Origin: Tubulanus polymorphus
Lineage: Eukaryota; Nemertea; Palaeonemertea; Tubulaniformes; Tubulanidae
Length of the DNA: 64,000 nucleotides
Reading direction: 5' to 3'
NCBI RefSeq assembly: GCF_964204645.1
Contig: NC_134030.1
Span: forward strand, 20,527,110-20,591,109
This document shows, piece by piece, positions 23,406 through 35,270 of the stretch; the stretch's first letter is position 1, and every line of letters starts with the position of its first letter. Under the pieces are notes generated by a model. The model saw only the letters and a program-made list of their open reading frames with translations. It had not been told where the DNA came from and did not search any database. A program made the position numbers and the translations under genes.

Positions 23406-25570
23406 GAAATTATTATGAAGTTAGGTCGGGTTTAATCTTATCAAACAGACTTTCGTCACAAAGATGCAGCGGAATTTCTCTAAACTCGAATCGTTTTGTA
23501 ACCAGTGATGTATAGTGGGAGTTACGGTGATCATTCTAATCACTCCCGTATTCAAGAAGTATTTTTTGTTTCAATGGTTTTAAAGATCTAATATTTGTAA
23601 ACAAGTAGATAACGATGATGAGACTCGAAAGCATTTGCCATAAGTGGAGTGTCAAAATGTTGGGCAATTTGTCAGATAAAGAAACCTTTGATCTATTCGA
23701 TAAACTTAATGACGAAATATTATCAGTAAAACCGACTTTTTATCAACCGGTTCATTTGTCCAGGACATTCATACAGTATTTTTAGAATAGTCGAGTTAGG
23801 GCTTTTGACTGTGGTCACATATCTTAAGTTTAAAAATTTGTTTAGAAAAATCAGTCTCCCTTGTCTCGCGAAAGTGCGCTGATAAGATATATCGGTTTTT
23901 GTAATTACACAATATTATTTCTGATCGATTCGAATTGTATTGCAAAATTTAGACAGTCCCGCGTGCACACTGTCCCGGTTGAATACATATCGTCCCGCTC
24001 AACACCGTCCCGGTTGAATACACACAGTCCTGGTTGAATACACACCGCCCCGGTTGAATACACGCCGTCCCAGTTGAATACACGCCGTCCCGGTTGAATA
24101 CACGCCGCCCCGGTTGAATACACGCCGTCCCGGTTGAATACACGCCGTCCCGGTTGAATACACGCCGTCCCGGTTGAATACACGCCGTCCCGGTTGAATG
24201 CACGCCGTCCCGGTTGAATACACACAGTCCCGGTTGAATACACACCGCCCCGGTTGAATACACGCCGTCCCGGTTGAATACACGCCGTCCCGGTTGAATA
24301 CACGCCGCCCCGGTTGAATACACGCCGTCCCGGTTCAATACACGCCGTCCCGGTTGAATACACGCCGTCCCGGTTCAATACACGCCGTCCCGGTTGAATA
24401 CACACCGTCCCGGTTGAATACACTCCGTCCCGGTTGAATACACACATTCCCGGTTGAATACACACCGTCCCGGTTGAATACACACCGTCCCGGTTGAATA
24501 CACGCCGCCCCGGTTCAATACACGCCGTCCCGGTTGAATACACTCCGTCCCGGTTGAATACACTCCGTCCCGGTTGAATACACACAGTCCCGGTTGAATA
24601 CACGCCGTCCCGGTTGAATACACGCCGTCCCGGTTGAATACACGCCGTCCCGGTTGAATACACACCGCCCCGGTTGAATACACGCCGTCCCGGTTCAATA
24701 CACGCCGTCCCGGTTGAATACACACCGACCCGCCTGAATACACACCGACCCGGTTGAATACACACCGTCCCGCCTGAATACACGCCGTCCCGGTTGAATA
24801 CACACCGTCCCGCCTGAATACACACCGTCCCGCCTGAATAGACGCCGTAATTTCTAATAGACACTGTATAATTTTATTCTTTATTTCAGATAAACGAAGG
24901 GAAGAGGTGGAGATGCTTGATCAGAACGAGGTGGTCAGCTCACCGAACGCAAAGAACAACTGAAATGGAGCACTCCGTATCAGACAAACATTAAAAGAAG
25001 TGTAATTTCATTAGTTAACACCTTCAATATACAATGAATCTTCATTCTTATCTAATCTTATGTTTGTGGATTGTTTCTTTTGGGCCAATGTTGGTCAGCA
25101 AAAGAATGATCAACAAATCCAATTCTGAGACAAGTATTTGGCGTTTTCTTAGGGGAACGTTCTACTAATACCGTTGTTCCCCAAGTAGTGATTCCAACCA
25201 TCATGATTGCATAATCTGGAGATGTGCACGGTTTTGTAAATACGAGCCCGTGAGAAATTCAAGTATTACTTAAATCCAAGACAAATCCTAAAAAATTCTC
25301 TTCCCAAGATTGAAATTATTCCAGGAAATTTGATTTGATATTTGGCCGAGATATTACGCCCAATGATAGCATTCTCAATGGCATTTCACGAATTTGATAA
25401 TGAAATTGTAATGATGTAATGACATCACTAATTGTTCTAAGAAAATGTTGGCGTCAAGTAAGAAGCATTGTGACATTAATAAAGATTGTGCAATGTAGTA
25501 CTTTGTCGATCATATATTGTAGACCGCAGTTTGTACTTGATGTACAATAAACTTTAAGTAAATTACTATC
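20307..25570 (+). ncRNA. Candidate spliced long non-coding RNA (plus copy)
   Basis: Exon-like blocks are 20307-20530, 22789-22914, 23004-23231 and a terminal block from 24890 to about 25570 with AATAAA at 25546-25551. Internal blocks have pyrimidine-rich TTTTTAG, TTTTTCAG or TTTCTAG acceptors and share the donor GGTGAGTAGA. Each of the three internal blocks opens with a diverged CCTGATTGCTGC motif, so they look like duplicates of one exon. No frame stays open across them or between the plus and minus copies, and indels are not multiples of three. Splice sites and poly(A) signal are retained while reading frames are not, which favours a non-coding RNA or a dead gene. The first exon is unknown. 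A frame in the terminal block (DKRREEVEMLDQNEVV) is not kept in the other copy. Confidence 0.4.
23950..24845. repeat. 20-bp minisatellite, about 45 copies
   Basis: The 20-base unit is CACGCCGTCCCGGTTGAATA with small variations (CACACC, CACTCC, GGTTCAATA, CGCCTGAATA). Since 60 is a multiple of 20 and of 3, all minus-strand frames stay open for hundreds of bases. The frame at 24864-23905 and its companions are therefore repeat artefacts. The array sits in the last intron of the candidate RNA, ending about 45 bp before its terminal exon. Confidence 0.95.
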
Positions 25571-26480
25571 AATGTTGTCTATATCAATTTCTTGTGGATA
25601 TCATGAATTGATAATACGAGCTGGGCCAATCAGATTCGAACGTTGTCATCTTCAAAGTATGGATTATAAAGCAGGCTTGAATGGGGTTCGAACCTAATTT
25701 TGCGTATCGATGATGATGAGCAAATTAGAGGAACATTTCCCCAACCTGATAAGGATTTAGACAGACCGCTATCATAGCTACAGCGGCCGGTATAATAGTA
25801 GCCACTATATTCAAAACGTTTATGAATTTATGCATGTGTCAGTCTGCAGCGTGGGCTGTGCGAACCCAATCGTCGTAATTCGAATCTGGATCCCGGCCAA
25901 ACTTAAACTCAAGTAGATGACTAAGATCACCAGGCCTCAGGTATTCTATCGGTAGACTTGATAAGAATTGTCAAGTAGATATCACACTTGAAGAGAGATT
26001 CGGACTGATACCTACATTACAATTCATTTTTGAACCTTAATTACCACCAAAAAAACTAATGAGTTTGACTATTTCGCATGCCTGAAAAAAGCTTCACCTA
26101 TTCGAATTCATCTACCTACAAGAAACGACATTTTTCAAACTCGGCATAAGCAGAGATTGAAGTCCTTTAATAGCACCAGCAGCAGATGAGGAGCGTCCTT
26201 ACAATTTCCAAGCTTTACAACTCAATACATGTAATATTTTAGTTATAAATGAAGATGGCACCATCATTTCATTGTACCCTACTGATTTTCTGTTTTTGAC
26301 AATTGTTTAAGAATGGTTCTCGCAGAATTGACAAAATGATATCCTAATAAACAAACGTGACACAAAATAAATTGAACTTAATTCAAAATCTCAATAACTC
26401 TATTCGGAATTTATGAACGATTTCAGCCGTGTACAGAAGCCCACAACAGAATCACGCAGGAACCAACACAAACGAGGTTT
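25571..26480. other. Intergenic near the pivot of the inverted duplication
   Basis: I see no gene. Two loose tRNA-like stretches (GGGGTTCGAACCTAAT near 25685 and GTAATTCGAATCTGGATCCC near 25875) have no foldable tRNA around them. Confidence 0.4.
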
Positions 26481-26484
26481 ATTT

Positions 26485-26725
26485 CATTTCATAATCGGTT
26501 TATTTTATATAGATTGCACATAAATACGACTTGAGTGTCATAACCCATCTGATAATAACTTGAACGATATGATCGTAATACGCAGCTTGATTGAAAGGTC
26601 AAAAGTGAACGAGGCGGCATATAAAAAACCCAGTCAAAATCTTTCCTTAACATGGAATGGCTCCAGTAAAAGATAATTGCACATAAATACGTCATGACTC
26701 ATCTGATAATGACTGAGGTTTGCCG
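26485..26725. repeat. Internally duplicated block, inverted copy at 29885-29990
   Basis: TTGCACATAAATACG occurs twice (about 26515 and 26678), each followed by a CATCTGATAAT-type stretch and GAAAGGTCAA. The reverse complement of 29885-29990 matches the second unit (ATTGCACATAGATAC, CTCTGATAAAGACT, GAAAGGTCACG). This adds to the inverted relations across 19.7-39 kb. Confidence 0.5.
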
Positions 26726-27249
26726 TAGTTGGCTGAAAGGTCAAGTACAAAAAAAAAAAACATTCAATAAATAGTCAGTCGTTTACATTATGGAATCGCT
26801 GGTAGACCGGAGCGCCATCTTGTGCCCGCGCAACGAGTTACTCGTAGGTTTCCTGAGAAAACTCTACGACAAGTGTATTCAGCGAAGGCGACATCTATGG
26901 CGTCGTTTAGAACCACAATCACAATCCCCCAATCCGGGGCCGTACATTTTATAACATCATTACAACAAGAAACCATTACGTGAAAAATTCAAATCCGACC
27001 TTTTCAAAAATTGTGACAATTCTAGTCGCCATAACGACCGTAGAACATAACTATTTTATAAGCTCTATTGGGCTTTTATTTATCTAAAATTCGCAAGGAG
27101 ACAATTACGAATAATTTTCAAAATATGAACGAATAATTTTAAAGTTGCGTAGTAGGCAGTTTCTTAGGAGGAGATGACTTACATTCACTTAAATTCAAAT
27201 TTCAACTGGAAAATAGGAAAACTAATCATCAAAATATTTCGTAAAGCAC

Positions 27250-27452
27250 AGAATATCAGTCAAATTTGTATCATTTCAAGTATCACCTAAACTCAAACAC
27301 AATCACAGGTTACAGATTAATTTGAGGTAAGAGGAGTGTAAGAAAACAACTGTATCTGAGATTGTTGTAACGAGGGGCCATATGTTTAATAGATAGCGGG
27401 TCTGAATTGGTTTAGTCGGCACGAATTGGCAGTAATCAGATCCTGGGTACAA
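27250..27452 (-). repeat. Inverted partner of 22820-23400
   Basis: On the minus strand CTGATTACTGCCAATTCGTG and what follows match the second exon-like block of the plus copy, and 27390-27250 matches intron sequence 23270-23400 including TTACACTCCTCTTA. It is a truncated second minus-strand copy of the candidate RNA locus. Confidence 0.55.
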
Positions 27453-27536
27453 AGAGCTTACTTGAAAAATATAATTCTATTCGAGTTTCGACCAGTTTAA
27501 ATGTATGTGGAATGAGCCTTTTAAACATAATTTCAG

Positions 27537-28366
27537 GATTTCAGGAATTGAGCTACCGGACAGCCGAGTGTAACCCGATGGTTGTTTGGTCGCCCTTTTG
27601 TCGAACTTTGCGTTAAAATGTATCGAGGTAATGGTAAATGGAACGATGTTATATGCCATAATTTGAAACCAGGAAGAAAGACACTCTAAATATTTGGATG
27701 GATATATGAAAGCTGTGGGTACTGGAGTGTGTAATGGGTAGTGTAGTGTGATCTGTGTGCATTTTGGTGGCCAGCACACAGATCACATTGTTCATTGGGG
27801 TTTAGTCCAGGACTCGCGAGATTTTCAACAACACGGAAGTAACGTGTAATAAAGATGACTTGAATTGCATGACTACCTACCACCCCTCATTATTGTTGGA
27901 AAACTAAACGTTCCGCACTGACTAAAAATTAGTAATAACATTTTAGAAATGGCCGGAATTTTAACTTAGGTTATATCTCTTTTTTATTTTACAATTGCGA
28001 TTGGTATAATTTTTTTTTAAACGGCCGTTAAGGCTTCATGTTTCGTCTGCAATTCACTGCAAATAGTTACGCAACTACGCACATTTCAGTGTTTTTGGCA
28101 GCTGTACACTCAATCGGCACCGTTCGTGACTAGCTTCACTGCGGAATTATCATTAATTAACATCGCCATATCACATCATCAACTTATATTGTGCCTTAAA
28201 ACCCTAACAGCCGAAATAATTGAAATACACACACGATTTCTATCATTGAAAATTGAGAGAATGGCCGTGTTTGTGTTCTGCTGCTTCGCGTAAATCCCGC
28301 GGGGTGGCGCCACCGCGCGGAGTGGGGCCGATACGTCCAGCTATTTGTTCGAAGGATTGTCAATAG
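27537..28366 (+). pseudogene. Dead C-type-lectin last exon split by an insertion
   Basis: After an acceptor ATAATTTCAG, bases 27537-27671 encode the last exon of the CTLD family (ATGQPSVTRWLFGRPFVE, then GKWNDVICHN), but a TGG codon early in it has become TGA. The exon breaks at 27671 and resumes at 28337 with PAICSKDCQ-stop, ending 28366, followed by family 3' UTR (GACGATATGAACATCTTG). About 665 bp was inserted between. No upstream CTLD exons are seen. It lies on the plus strand, opposite to the cluster at 49-64 kb. Confidence 0.8.
27672..28336. mobile_element. Insertion inside the CTLD pseudogene exon
   Basis: This is the DNA between the two halves of the broken lectin exon. It includes a short inverted pair around CTGTGTGC...GCACACAG at about 27752-27786. 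No terminal repeats or coding frame are evident, so its class is unknown. Confidence 0.45.
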
Positions 28367-28773
28367 AAATAACGGGGACGATATGAACATCTTGCAAGTT
28401 CACAAAAAATATTTTGTAGTGGCAATACAGTCGTCCTCTGACCTACGATAGACTTTTGAAGTTAAATCAATGTTTTTTACACTCTGGCGTAATATTAATC
28501 GTTGTTGCTCGGTCGGATGATTGAACACAGTTAATATTATCCAGCGCACAACAGTCGCCACATTACCGATATTCATCCAGTATTCCTGTTCCGTCGATAT
28601 GGACTGTGCGGCTACGTATAATCCTGGACTCGAGTCCATGGTATGATGAGGGACCTGCGATACAGCCTTTTTTTTCTTGCACATCCGCGTTCACGCCTCA
28701 CCGAGAGCTCCGGTCAAATTGAACAATGCCTAGAGAGTATATTTCCACATTCATATGAATTATTTACCAATAT
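28367..28773. other. Intergenic, no recognised feature
   Basis: Lectin-like 3' UTR runs for a short distance, then unique sequence. I saw no gene. Confidence 0.35.
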
Positions 28774-28911
28774 TAAGATAAAATCCCCCTAATTACAAAT
28801 TAAAATAATTCTAAAATCGAGAATTTATTTATTGAAACAATCTAAAATATATGAACACGACGTTTCGATCTCACCCTAGAGATATCTCTCTTCGACCGAT
28901 GTTGCACCATA
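28774..28911 (-). mobile_element. One-armed relic of the hammerhead-containing palindromic element
   Basis: It begins TAAGATAAAATCCCCC like the other copies and has the arm block AATCGAGAATTTATTTATTG, then on the minus strand the core GATCGAAACGTCGTG. The CTGACGA strand is replaced by TCGAAGAGA, and the second arm is missing. Its arm sequence is closest to the copy at 39796-40000. Confidence 0.6.
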
Positions 28912-30600
28912 GAAGATCTGATTCTTTCAACTCAAGGAAAGTGATTCAACACGATCGACATAACACTGGAATAGGTTTGCAGTAACTAACGGTTCAATTC
29001 ATTTAGTCCTATGTACTTTTTAGCCAATTTGGATTTGATTGTAATTGAAACTCTGGAACAAAAGACAAGTTGAAAAAACACAAGTTATGCTTGATTCTCA
29101 TGTTCAAATTTAATTCAAATTCAAATTTATTTTATTACATCATATTTACAAAACATATCATTGGTTCATACAGTAATAAAAATTAGGACAGAACAAATAT
29201 TATTACAGAATTTCCAAAAAGGCAATGAATTTCTATTACTAAATGAACATTATTTTTCTAATAACTCAGATCAAGTGTGACTTTCCCGTTTATTAGGAAA
29301 CACACGCAAATAGTGGAATAGGTTTGATTTACACACATGTTGCAGGTATCAATTGTTTATCGCTATAGAATTTGTAATCCATAAAAGCCAAAATCAACAT
29401 CAGCCGGAAACCCAGACCAGATCAATTCATAATTTATTGATTGAATCTACACTACAATATATGTATTTATTCAAATATTTCAATGAAAATATTAACTTCT
29501 TAAATCTATTCTCAATCATAATACGTTCTTATCTGTGAATTCACTCAATCTATCGACTCAGCAGGTGCTTAAGATGAGTTCTTAATAGGACAGATCCATT
29601 TTTAAGCGTGGTGATAATACAGTATCATGATGTTTGAATGCCAAAATAAATGCCTGGTCAAATAAATTAATATTTGTTGATTATACGTCCGCGTATGTTC
29701 GGTTTCAAAGCTGATCATATTTGACGTTTACACAGTGGTAGCATATTAGGTTCGAATCTGTCTAGCATTTTATTCTATGTATCGATATTTCAATTTAATA
29801 CAATTCCCATCTTTCTGAATGGCTTTGCAGAAAACCCGTCATCGCTGCTTCGCAGCTATATTTGACTGTTTTTTTTGTTCTTTCCCCTCTTTCACGTGAC
29901 CTTTCAACGAGGTACAAAAGTCAACCTCGTTTAAGTCTTTATCAGAGGAGTCATGAAGTATCTATGTGCAATTTTCTGGAGCGATAACATGTTTACGATT
30001 AGATTTTTATTGACTATTGTCAATTCGATTATACATAGGCTACGCGTACTAGCGCGCACACGTCCTTGTGTTGTTTGTCATAGTTAACATCATAAATAGC
30101 GCCACCCGCGGGTTGAATATGAACTATACGCACGGAGTGAAGGATATATAGATAACTATTCCGCTAACTATTACAGCTTATTCATACTCCTTTTTTCAAT
30201 AAGTAACATCTCAGGTCGTTATATGTATACTAAAATTTCTTCTGGTTAAGAAATCACGGAAAGTACAATTTTGATGGCATTTGCCCTTTAAGATTTTAGA
30301 CCACTTTTGGACTTAAGACTCGACTATGGAACTGGCCACTGGAGATTATATGCCATTTTAGACTGCATTTGTTTGAAACTGTGTAGTTTAGATGTTTTGG
30401 CTTTTGCAAATGAGTGATTCTTTATTTAGTCTTGATTCTGCCCACTTAACCTTCTATGAATCGAAACTCTGAAAAAAAACTCACGCCCTCGTCCCGTACA
30501 AGTTATATACGTATAAGTGAATAATCCTTGGATTTAAAAAGAAACAATTCAGCCGCCCTCGTCATGTCTAGAAAAGAGGTTTGGATGAGAAAGGTATTAA
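28912..30600. other. Intergenic, mostly unrecognised
   Basis: Apart from the terminus relic at 29826-29868 and the inverted block at 29885-29990, I see unique AT-rich DNA. A frame at 30528-30845 starts with a secretory-looking segment but lies antisense to the terminal exon of the minus-strand candidate RNA and is not treated as a gene. Confidence 0.4.
29826..29868 (-). repeat. Terminus relic of the hairpin-ended element
   Basis: GCAGAAAACCCGTCATCGCT followed by GCTTCGCAGCTATATTT matches the ends at 10022-10064 and, inverted, at 34909-34950. No second end is nearby. Confidence 0.6.
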
Positions 30601-31309
30601 CTTTGATTGGCCTAATATTTATTGTACATTATCGTACTGTTTTTGCGCTCGAAGGTGTCGCTTTGCTAATTTGCACTCTATTTGGTGTTCGATGGGGGCA
30701 AATTACGGGGTGCTCCGGCTTGCAGACGAACATGTCAGTTGTTCTTTGCGGTCGGTCAGCTGACCACCTCGTTCATCAGATTTACCACCACATTACCACC
30801 ACTTTCCTTCGGGTATCTGAAACAAAGAATTATTATCTGAAATAAATCGAACCGAAATTTACGTTGCCATGGAAACGTAAAAATTGGATGGTTGCCATAG
30901 AGATCCAAGCTGGCTCCCCTTCTAAAATTGATTGTTAAGTTTGTATGAACATCTGGGCCAATTTTCGTGATTTTGTCCACCCGGTAACAATATGACTCAA
31001 AATTGTCGATAAGCCACCCTACTAAAATGGACGAGACCGACCCTGGTATGCGATTAACAGATAAATGCGAGATATAGAAGTTCTCTATAGTCTTTCATCG
31101 ATACAATATTTCAGTTAAATTTTCGAACTGATTAGATACAGCGTTTCCCACGTCCATACATTTCAGGTTTTTAAAATACTTAAGTAATAATCCATCAATT
31201 TTATTAGTTTACCGCATATCTAGCCTGTGCATTACTTTTTTTAGAAAACGTGGTCCCTGGGACTTTGTCAACCAGGCCATAACAGACCTGGAGCTGATTA
31301 CAAATTTCA

Positions 31310-32010
31310 TTGCAATTTACAAAAGTGACCCGTTCACCCGACATAATTAATTCTAGCCAAAATAACAGATAAGTATTTATCTGACCTCCATGCTCATTGA
31401 GTTTTTCCGTATGAGGTAATCCAATTTGACGTGATGCCAAAACAATTTGTGCAATTGCAAATATCCACAATTACATGGATGAAGAAAAATAAAACAATTG
31501 CATTAGACACTAAGGTATTTCCATTCGTTTAAAAACATAGATATTGGTGGGAAAAAATGTTATCCACGAGAAATGATTTTTTTTTAAAGTTCGAAATGAA
31601 CTCTAGTAGTATTTTACCTTTTATACCAGTGGAAGCTTGAATTACAGATTAACCGGTATGAAAATGTTTGGTAATTTAGATTATACATAATTTAAAGATT
31701 CAAACTGCCCTAACGTAAGTCCAAGTTCAATACTGCCTGATTCTTCGATTCAAAACCCTACCTTTTATAAGCGCGTTCACCCCTTATTCATAAATCAGCA
31801 TAAAATTTTTCACTGTCGATAAAAAGTGTTTCGTAATTTTCAGTAATGACAAAAGTAACATATTATATACTAATGTATGATAGTGTAATTAACAGTAGTT
31901 ATAATGATGATACTCAATGATCAAGAGAAGACATGATAATTATCACAAATTGCTGACAAGCGATTGCAATAGGATATCAATTAATTCGATTTTCTAACTC
32001 AAACAGAAAT
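31310..32010 (-). repeat. Right-arm blocks of the inverted duplication
   Basis: On the minus strand 32010-31660 matches 20640-21010 (TTGGACTTACGTTAGGGCAG versus TTGGACTTGCATAAGGGCAG), and 31420-31310 matches 21730-21830. The latter holds an 85-bp block around TTTTGTAAACTGCAATAA that also occurs at 51670-51725, so that piece is a dispersed repeat. Confidence 0.6.
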
Positions 32011-32138
32011 CATAGGCTTCAGTTGATTCCAGTAAGAAGCAGTTTACTGTATTTGTTAGCTGTTACGAGGGTTTGTTTAAACCTGACCTAACTTAAGTTT
32101 CATAAAAAAAGTTAAAATGTACACCAAATGTAGAATGC

Positions 32139-32590
32139 AGTTAAGTAGTGAGTATCGGTGATGGTGGGGAGTGTAGTGATGTTGTAGAGTAATGATCGAG
32201 AGGATGATAATGGAACTGTTTATAGTCATGAGGATGTAGATGGCGGTGATGGTGGAGAGTGAAGTGCCGGTGGACATTGTAGTGATGTTGTAGAGTAATG
32301 ATCGAGAGGATGATGATGGAATTGTAATGTCATGAGGATGTAGATGGCGGTGATGGTGGATAGTGAAGTGCCGGTGTAGATTGTAGTGATGTTGTAGAGT
32401 AATGATCAAAAGGATGATAATGGAACTGTATAGTCATGAGGATGTAGATAGCGTGATGGTGGATAGTGAAGTGCCGGTGGACATTGCAGTGATGTCGTAG
32501 AGTAATGATGGGGAGGATGATGATGGAATTGTATAGTCATGATGATGTAGATGGCGTGATGGTGATAATGGCGGGTCTTAACACTTACCG
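32139..32590. repeat. About 104-bp tandem repeat, four copies
   Basis: GATGTTGTAGAGTAATGATC recurs at about 32178, 32284, 32388 and 32491 within a GATGATG-rich unit. His-rich minus-strand frames here are repeat artefacts. Confidence 0.85.
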
Positions 32591-32689
32591 TCATTAGTTT
32601 TTATGACTGGGTAATGTAGGTTCCGGTCACGCGATTGGTACTGTCCGTTGTTGTTTCTAAACTAAGCCTCCTCTCACGAATATGCCTAT

Positions 32690-32900
32690 AACGGAACTTT
32701 TGTTAGGTGGCATATAGATTTCTTAGGACATCTTGGGACATAGCCCCATCTAATGAGAAATACGTGCTATTAGTAGTTGATAGCTATTCTCGATGGTGGG
32801 AAGGTTTCGCTCTTAAATCTCAAGAGGCCACAGAGGTAGCTAAGGTGCTTTATAACGAAATTTTTTATTTCCGTGTTGAGCAACATGGATTACGTCTCGA
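32690..32900 (+). pseudogene. Gypsy-type integrase fragment
   Basis: The translation WHIDFLGHLG, a frame break, then KYVLLVVDSYSRWWEGF and EVAKVLYNEIF matches the start of the integrase catalytic core of Ty3/gypsy elements, including the first catalytic Asp context (VVDSYSRW). It ends at the point where LINE sequence begins. It is a dead scrap. Confidence 0.7.
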
Positions 32901-34912
32901 CTCGCAGCGTTGGTTCAGTCAGCCTCGTGGTATTGGCAGCATCGCGGATTTAGATGAATCCGCACCGATTATTAGTCTTGACGACCTTGATCAAACTACT
33001 GTAGCCAACGCGTCGCCCATACAACACGACATTGGGGAATTTAACTAATTTGCTAAACGATTGTTACAGTAAAACTAAGCCGGTGTTTCGAATGAAACCT
33101 AAGAGGCCACGACAGGATAACAAGATTTGGTTTGGCCCCGAATGTAAGTGTAAAAGGCTCGAATACCAAAAAAATCGTACAAAAGATCCGCGCGGAAATA
33201 TAAGAAACGAAGTTCCATAACGATCTACGATCCCAGTCGAATAACCCGAGAAAATTCTGGTCGATGTTGAACAGAGATCAGATGAATGGAGACGAAAGTA
33301 ACATCGACATCGAAACGCTGACGAAACACTTCGAACAATTAAACTCTACTGATCATACAGACATAGAAGACGAAATCATCATTCCGCCCGAAACAAATGC
33401 CCAAATTAACTGTCCGATAAGTGAGAGTGAAACACTCAATGCAATCAAGAAACTCAAAAACAATAAGGCCGTCGGTATAGACTCAATCCAAAACAAACAA
33501 TTAAAATTTAGTAGCGAAAAAATGTTATCCCTATATACAGAATTTTTCAATTTAGGTCTTGAAACGAGGTTAGTTCCAGAATCATGGGTAACAGGAAGAA
33601 TTAAGCCATTGTATAAAAATAAGGGTAATCGTCGTGGTCCGGACAACTACCGTGGCATCACTTTGCTGAGTTGTGTGGGTAAATTATTTAAATCGATTGA
33701 ATGCACGTTTAAATGAGTATTCCGAAAGCGTGCGGTTGTTAAACGAAAATCAGGCTGGTTTTTGGAGAAAACATTCTACCGCAGACCATATTTTCACACT
33801 AAAAGCACTTGTGGATATCGTAATAGCCTACAAAAAATCGTTCTATTGTTGCTTTGTGGATTATAAAAAGGCGTTGATACTGTGCCCCATTCTGAACTAT
33901 GGTCTACGCTCATGAAAAATAATTTGGACGGAAAAGTATTTACAGTTATCAGAAATATGTATAGTATCGCGAAATCTTGCGTTTTTGATGGTAATGAATA
34001 TTCGGATTTCTTTAGTTGCAACATAGGTGTCAGGCAGGGCAAGAATTTGTCACTTCAGAATCGCTTCAAAAATTTAGAACTTTTCCCGTATGGTTTTAAA
34101 ATGGGTGACGAAATAGATGAGTTGGTTAACATGCTCAAATTGGCAATCCTTTTGTACGCTGATGACACAATAATAATGTCAGACAGTGCTAAAAATCTAC
34201 AACAAGGACTCAATTGTTTAGGCCAATATTGTGCAAAAAATAAGATCGCGGTCAATGTGAGAAAAACATATATATATTATTGTTATATTCAATAAAGGAA
34301 CCAACAAAACAAATGAATTACTACAATTCACGCTTAATAATGAAACTGTTGAAGTCACCGATCAGTATCCGTACCTAGGTATCATATTTAAAAAAATGGT
34401 AATTTCGCTTAGACTAGAAAGAATTTATATGACAAAGCACAGCGCGCCATGTTCGCACTGATAAATAAAACTAGGTATCTCAAATTGCCTCTAGATATGC
34501 AATTTAAGTTGTTTGATGCACTAGTTACACCAATAATTCTATACGGATCCGAATTATGGGGGTTTGAGGACACACATTCAACCGAACTTTTACATTTAAA
34601 ATTTTAAAGTATGCAATGAATTTGAAATCGACAACTCCTTCTGTTATTGTGTATGGTGAAACAGGTAGATTACCATTAAACATTCAGATAAAACTACGTA
34701 TGATTAATTACTGGTGCAAAATGGTAACGTGTAAAAAAATTCGAAAATCAATTAAATAATGTATGGTATTTTGTTCAATCTGTATAGAAATAACCAACTT
34801 AGCTCAAAATGGATTGAATCCATTCATAACATATTAAATGATTGTAACTTAGGTTACGTATGGACGATCCAAGATCCAGTAGATGTCAATGGTTTAAATA
34901 ATTATATGAAAA
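32901..34912 (+). pseudogene. LINE ORF2, 5' part (reverse transcriptase), frameshifted
   Basis: In successive frames the sequence reads through the linker (WFGPECK), the RT fingers (AIKKLKNNKAVGIDSIQNKQ, then GNRRGPDNYRGITLLSCVGK), the palm (GFWRKHSTADH, FVDYKKA), the catalytic LLYADDTIIMSDSA block near 34150-34190, and the thumb and connection regions (GSELWGFED). At least four frameshifts or stops make it inactive. The reading resumes at 37488 after an inserted element. The element lies in the right arm of the inverted duplication and is absent at the matching place near 20.57-20.64 kb. Confidence 0.85.
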
Positions 34913-34950
34913 TATAGCTGCAAAGCAGCGATAACGGGTTTTCTGCACAG

Positions 34951-35270
34951 TCTTAGAATCCTGTTCAACGGTGTATTTCGACAAAGCATTTGATAAGGCA
35001 CAACATCAGCCATTACTAACTAAACAGGCTATTAGGAAACAGTATCAATGATAGGTCGCCCAAATGGCTCAGCAGTTATCTCTGAACGAAAACTTGTAGC
35101 CGAAATCAACGGAACGCCTCATTTTGGAATAAGTCGGTCTAACTAGTGGAGATCCTAAGTCGTCTTCTGTTTAATGTCCTGACAAATGACATACACAGTA
35201 ATCCAAAATATACCAGACCGAGTAAATTTCCAAAACGACCTTAACACGCTGTTCGACCAAAAAACTTAAT
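34951..35270 (+). pseudogene. LINE reverse-transcriptase fragment inside the nested element
   Basis: FDKAFDKAQHQPLLT and LVAEINGTPHFG are palm-region matches, frameshifted. It is an inverted copy of 9690-10022, carried by the same element family, and differs from the host LINE at 32.9-38 kb. Confidence 0.6.

Noticed and set aside
23905-24864. 319-codon and shorter overlapping minus-strand frames
   Set aside because: They translate a 20-bp minisatellite. All frames are open because 60 is divisible by both 20 and 3.
30528-30845. 105-codon plus-strand frame with a secretory-looking start
   Set aside because: It is antisense to a conserved terminal exon of the inverted duplication, and the downstream residues reflect that exon's complement. 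No splice support.
31204-31470. 88-codon minus-strand frame containing RVTFVNCNEICNQ
   Set aside because: The match at 21730 is nucleotide homology of a dispersed repeat, and frames are broken in the other copies.
32077-32594. His-rich minus-strand frames
   Set aside because: They come from a 104-bp GATGATG-rich tandem repeat.
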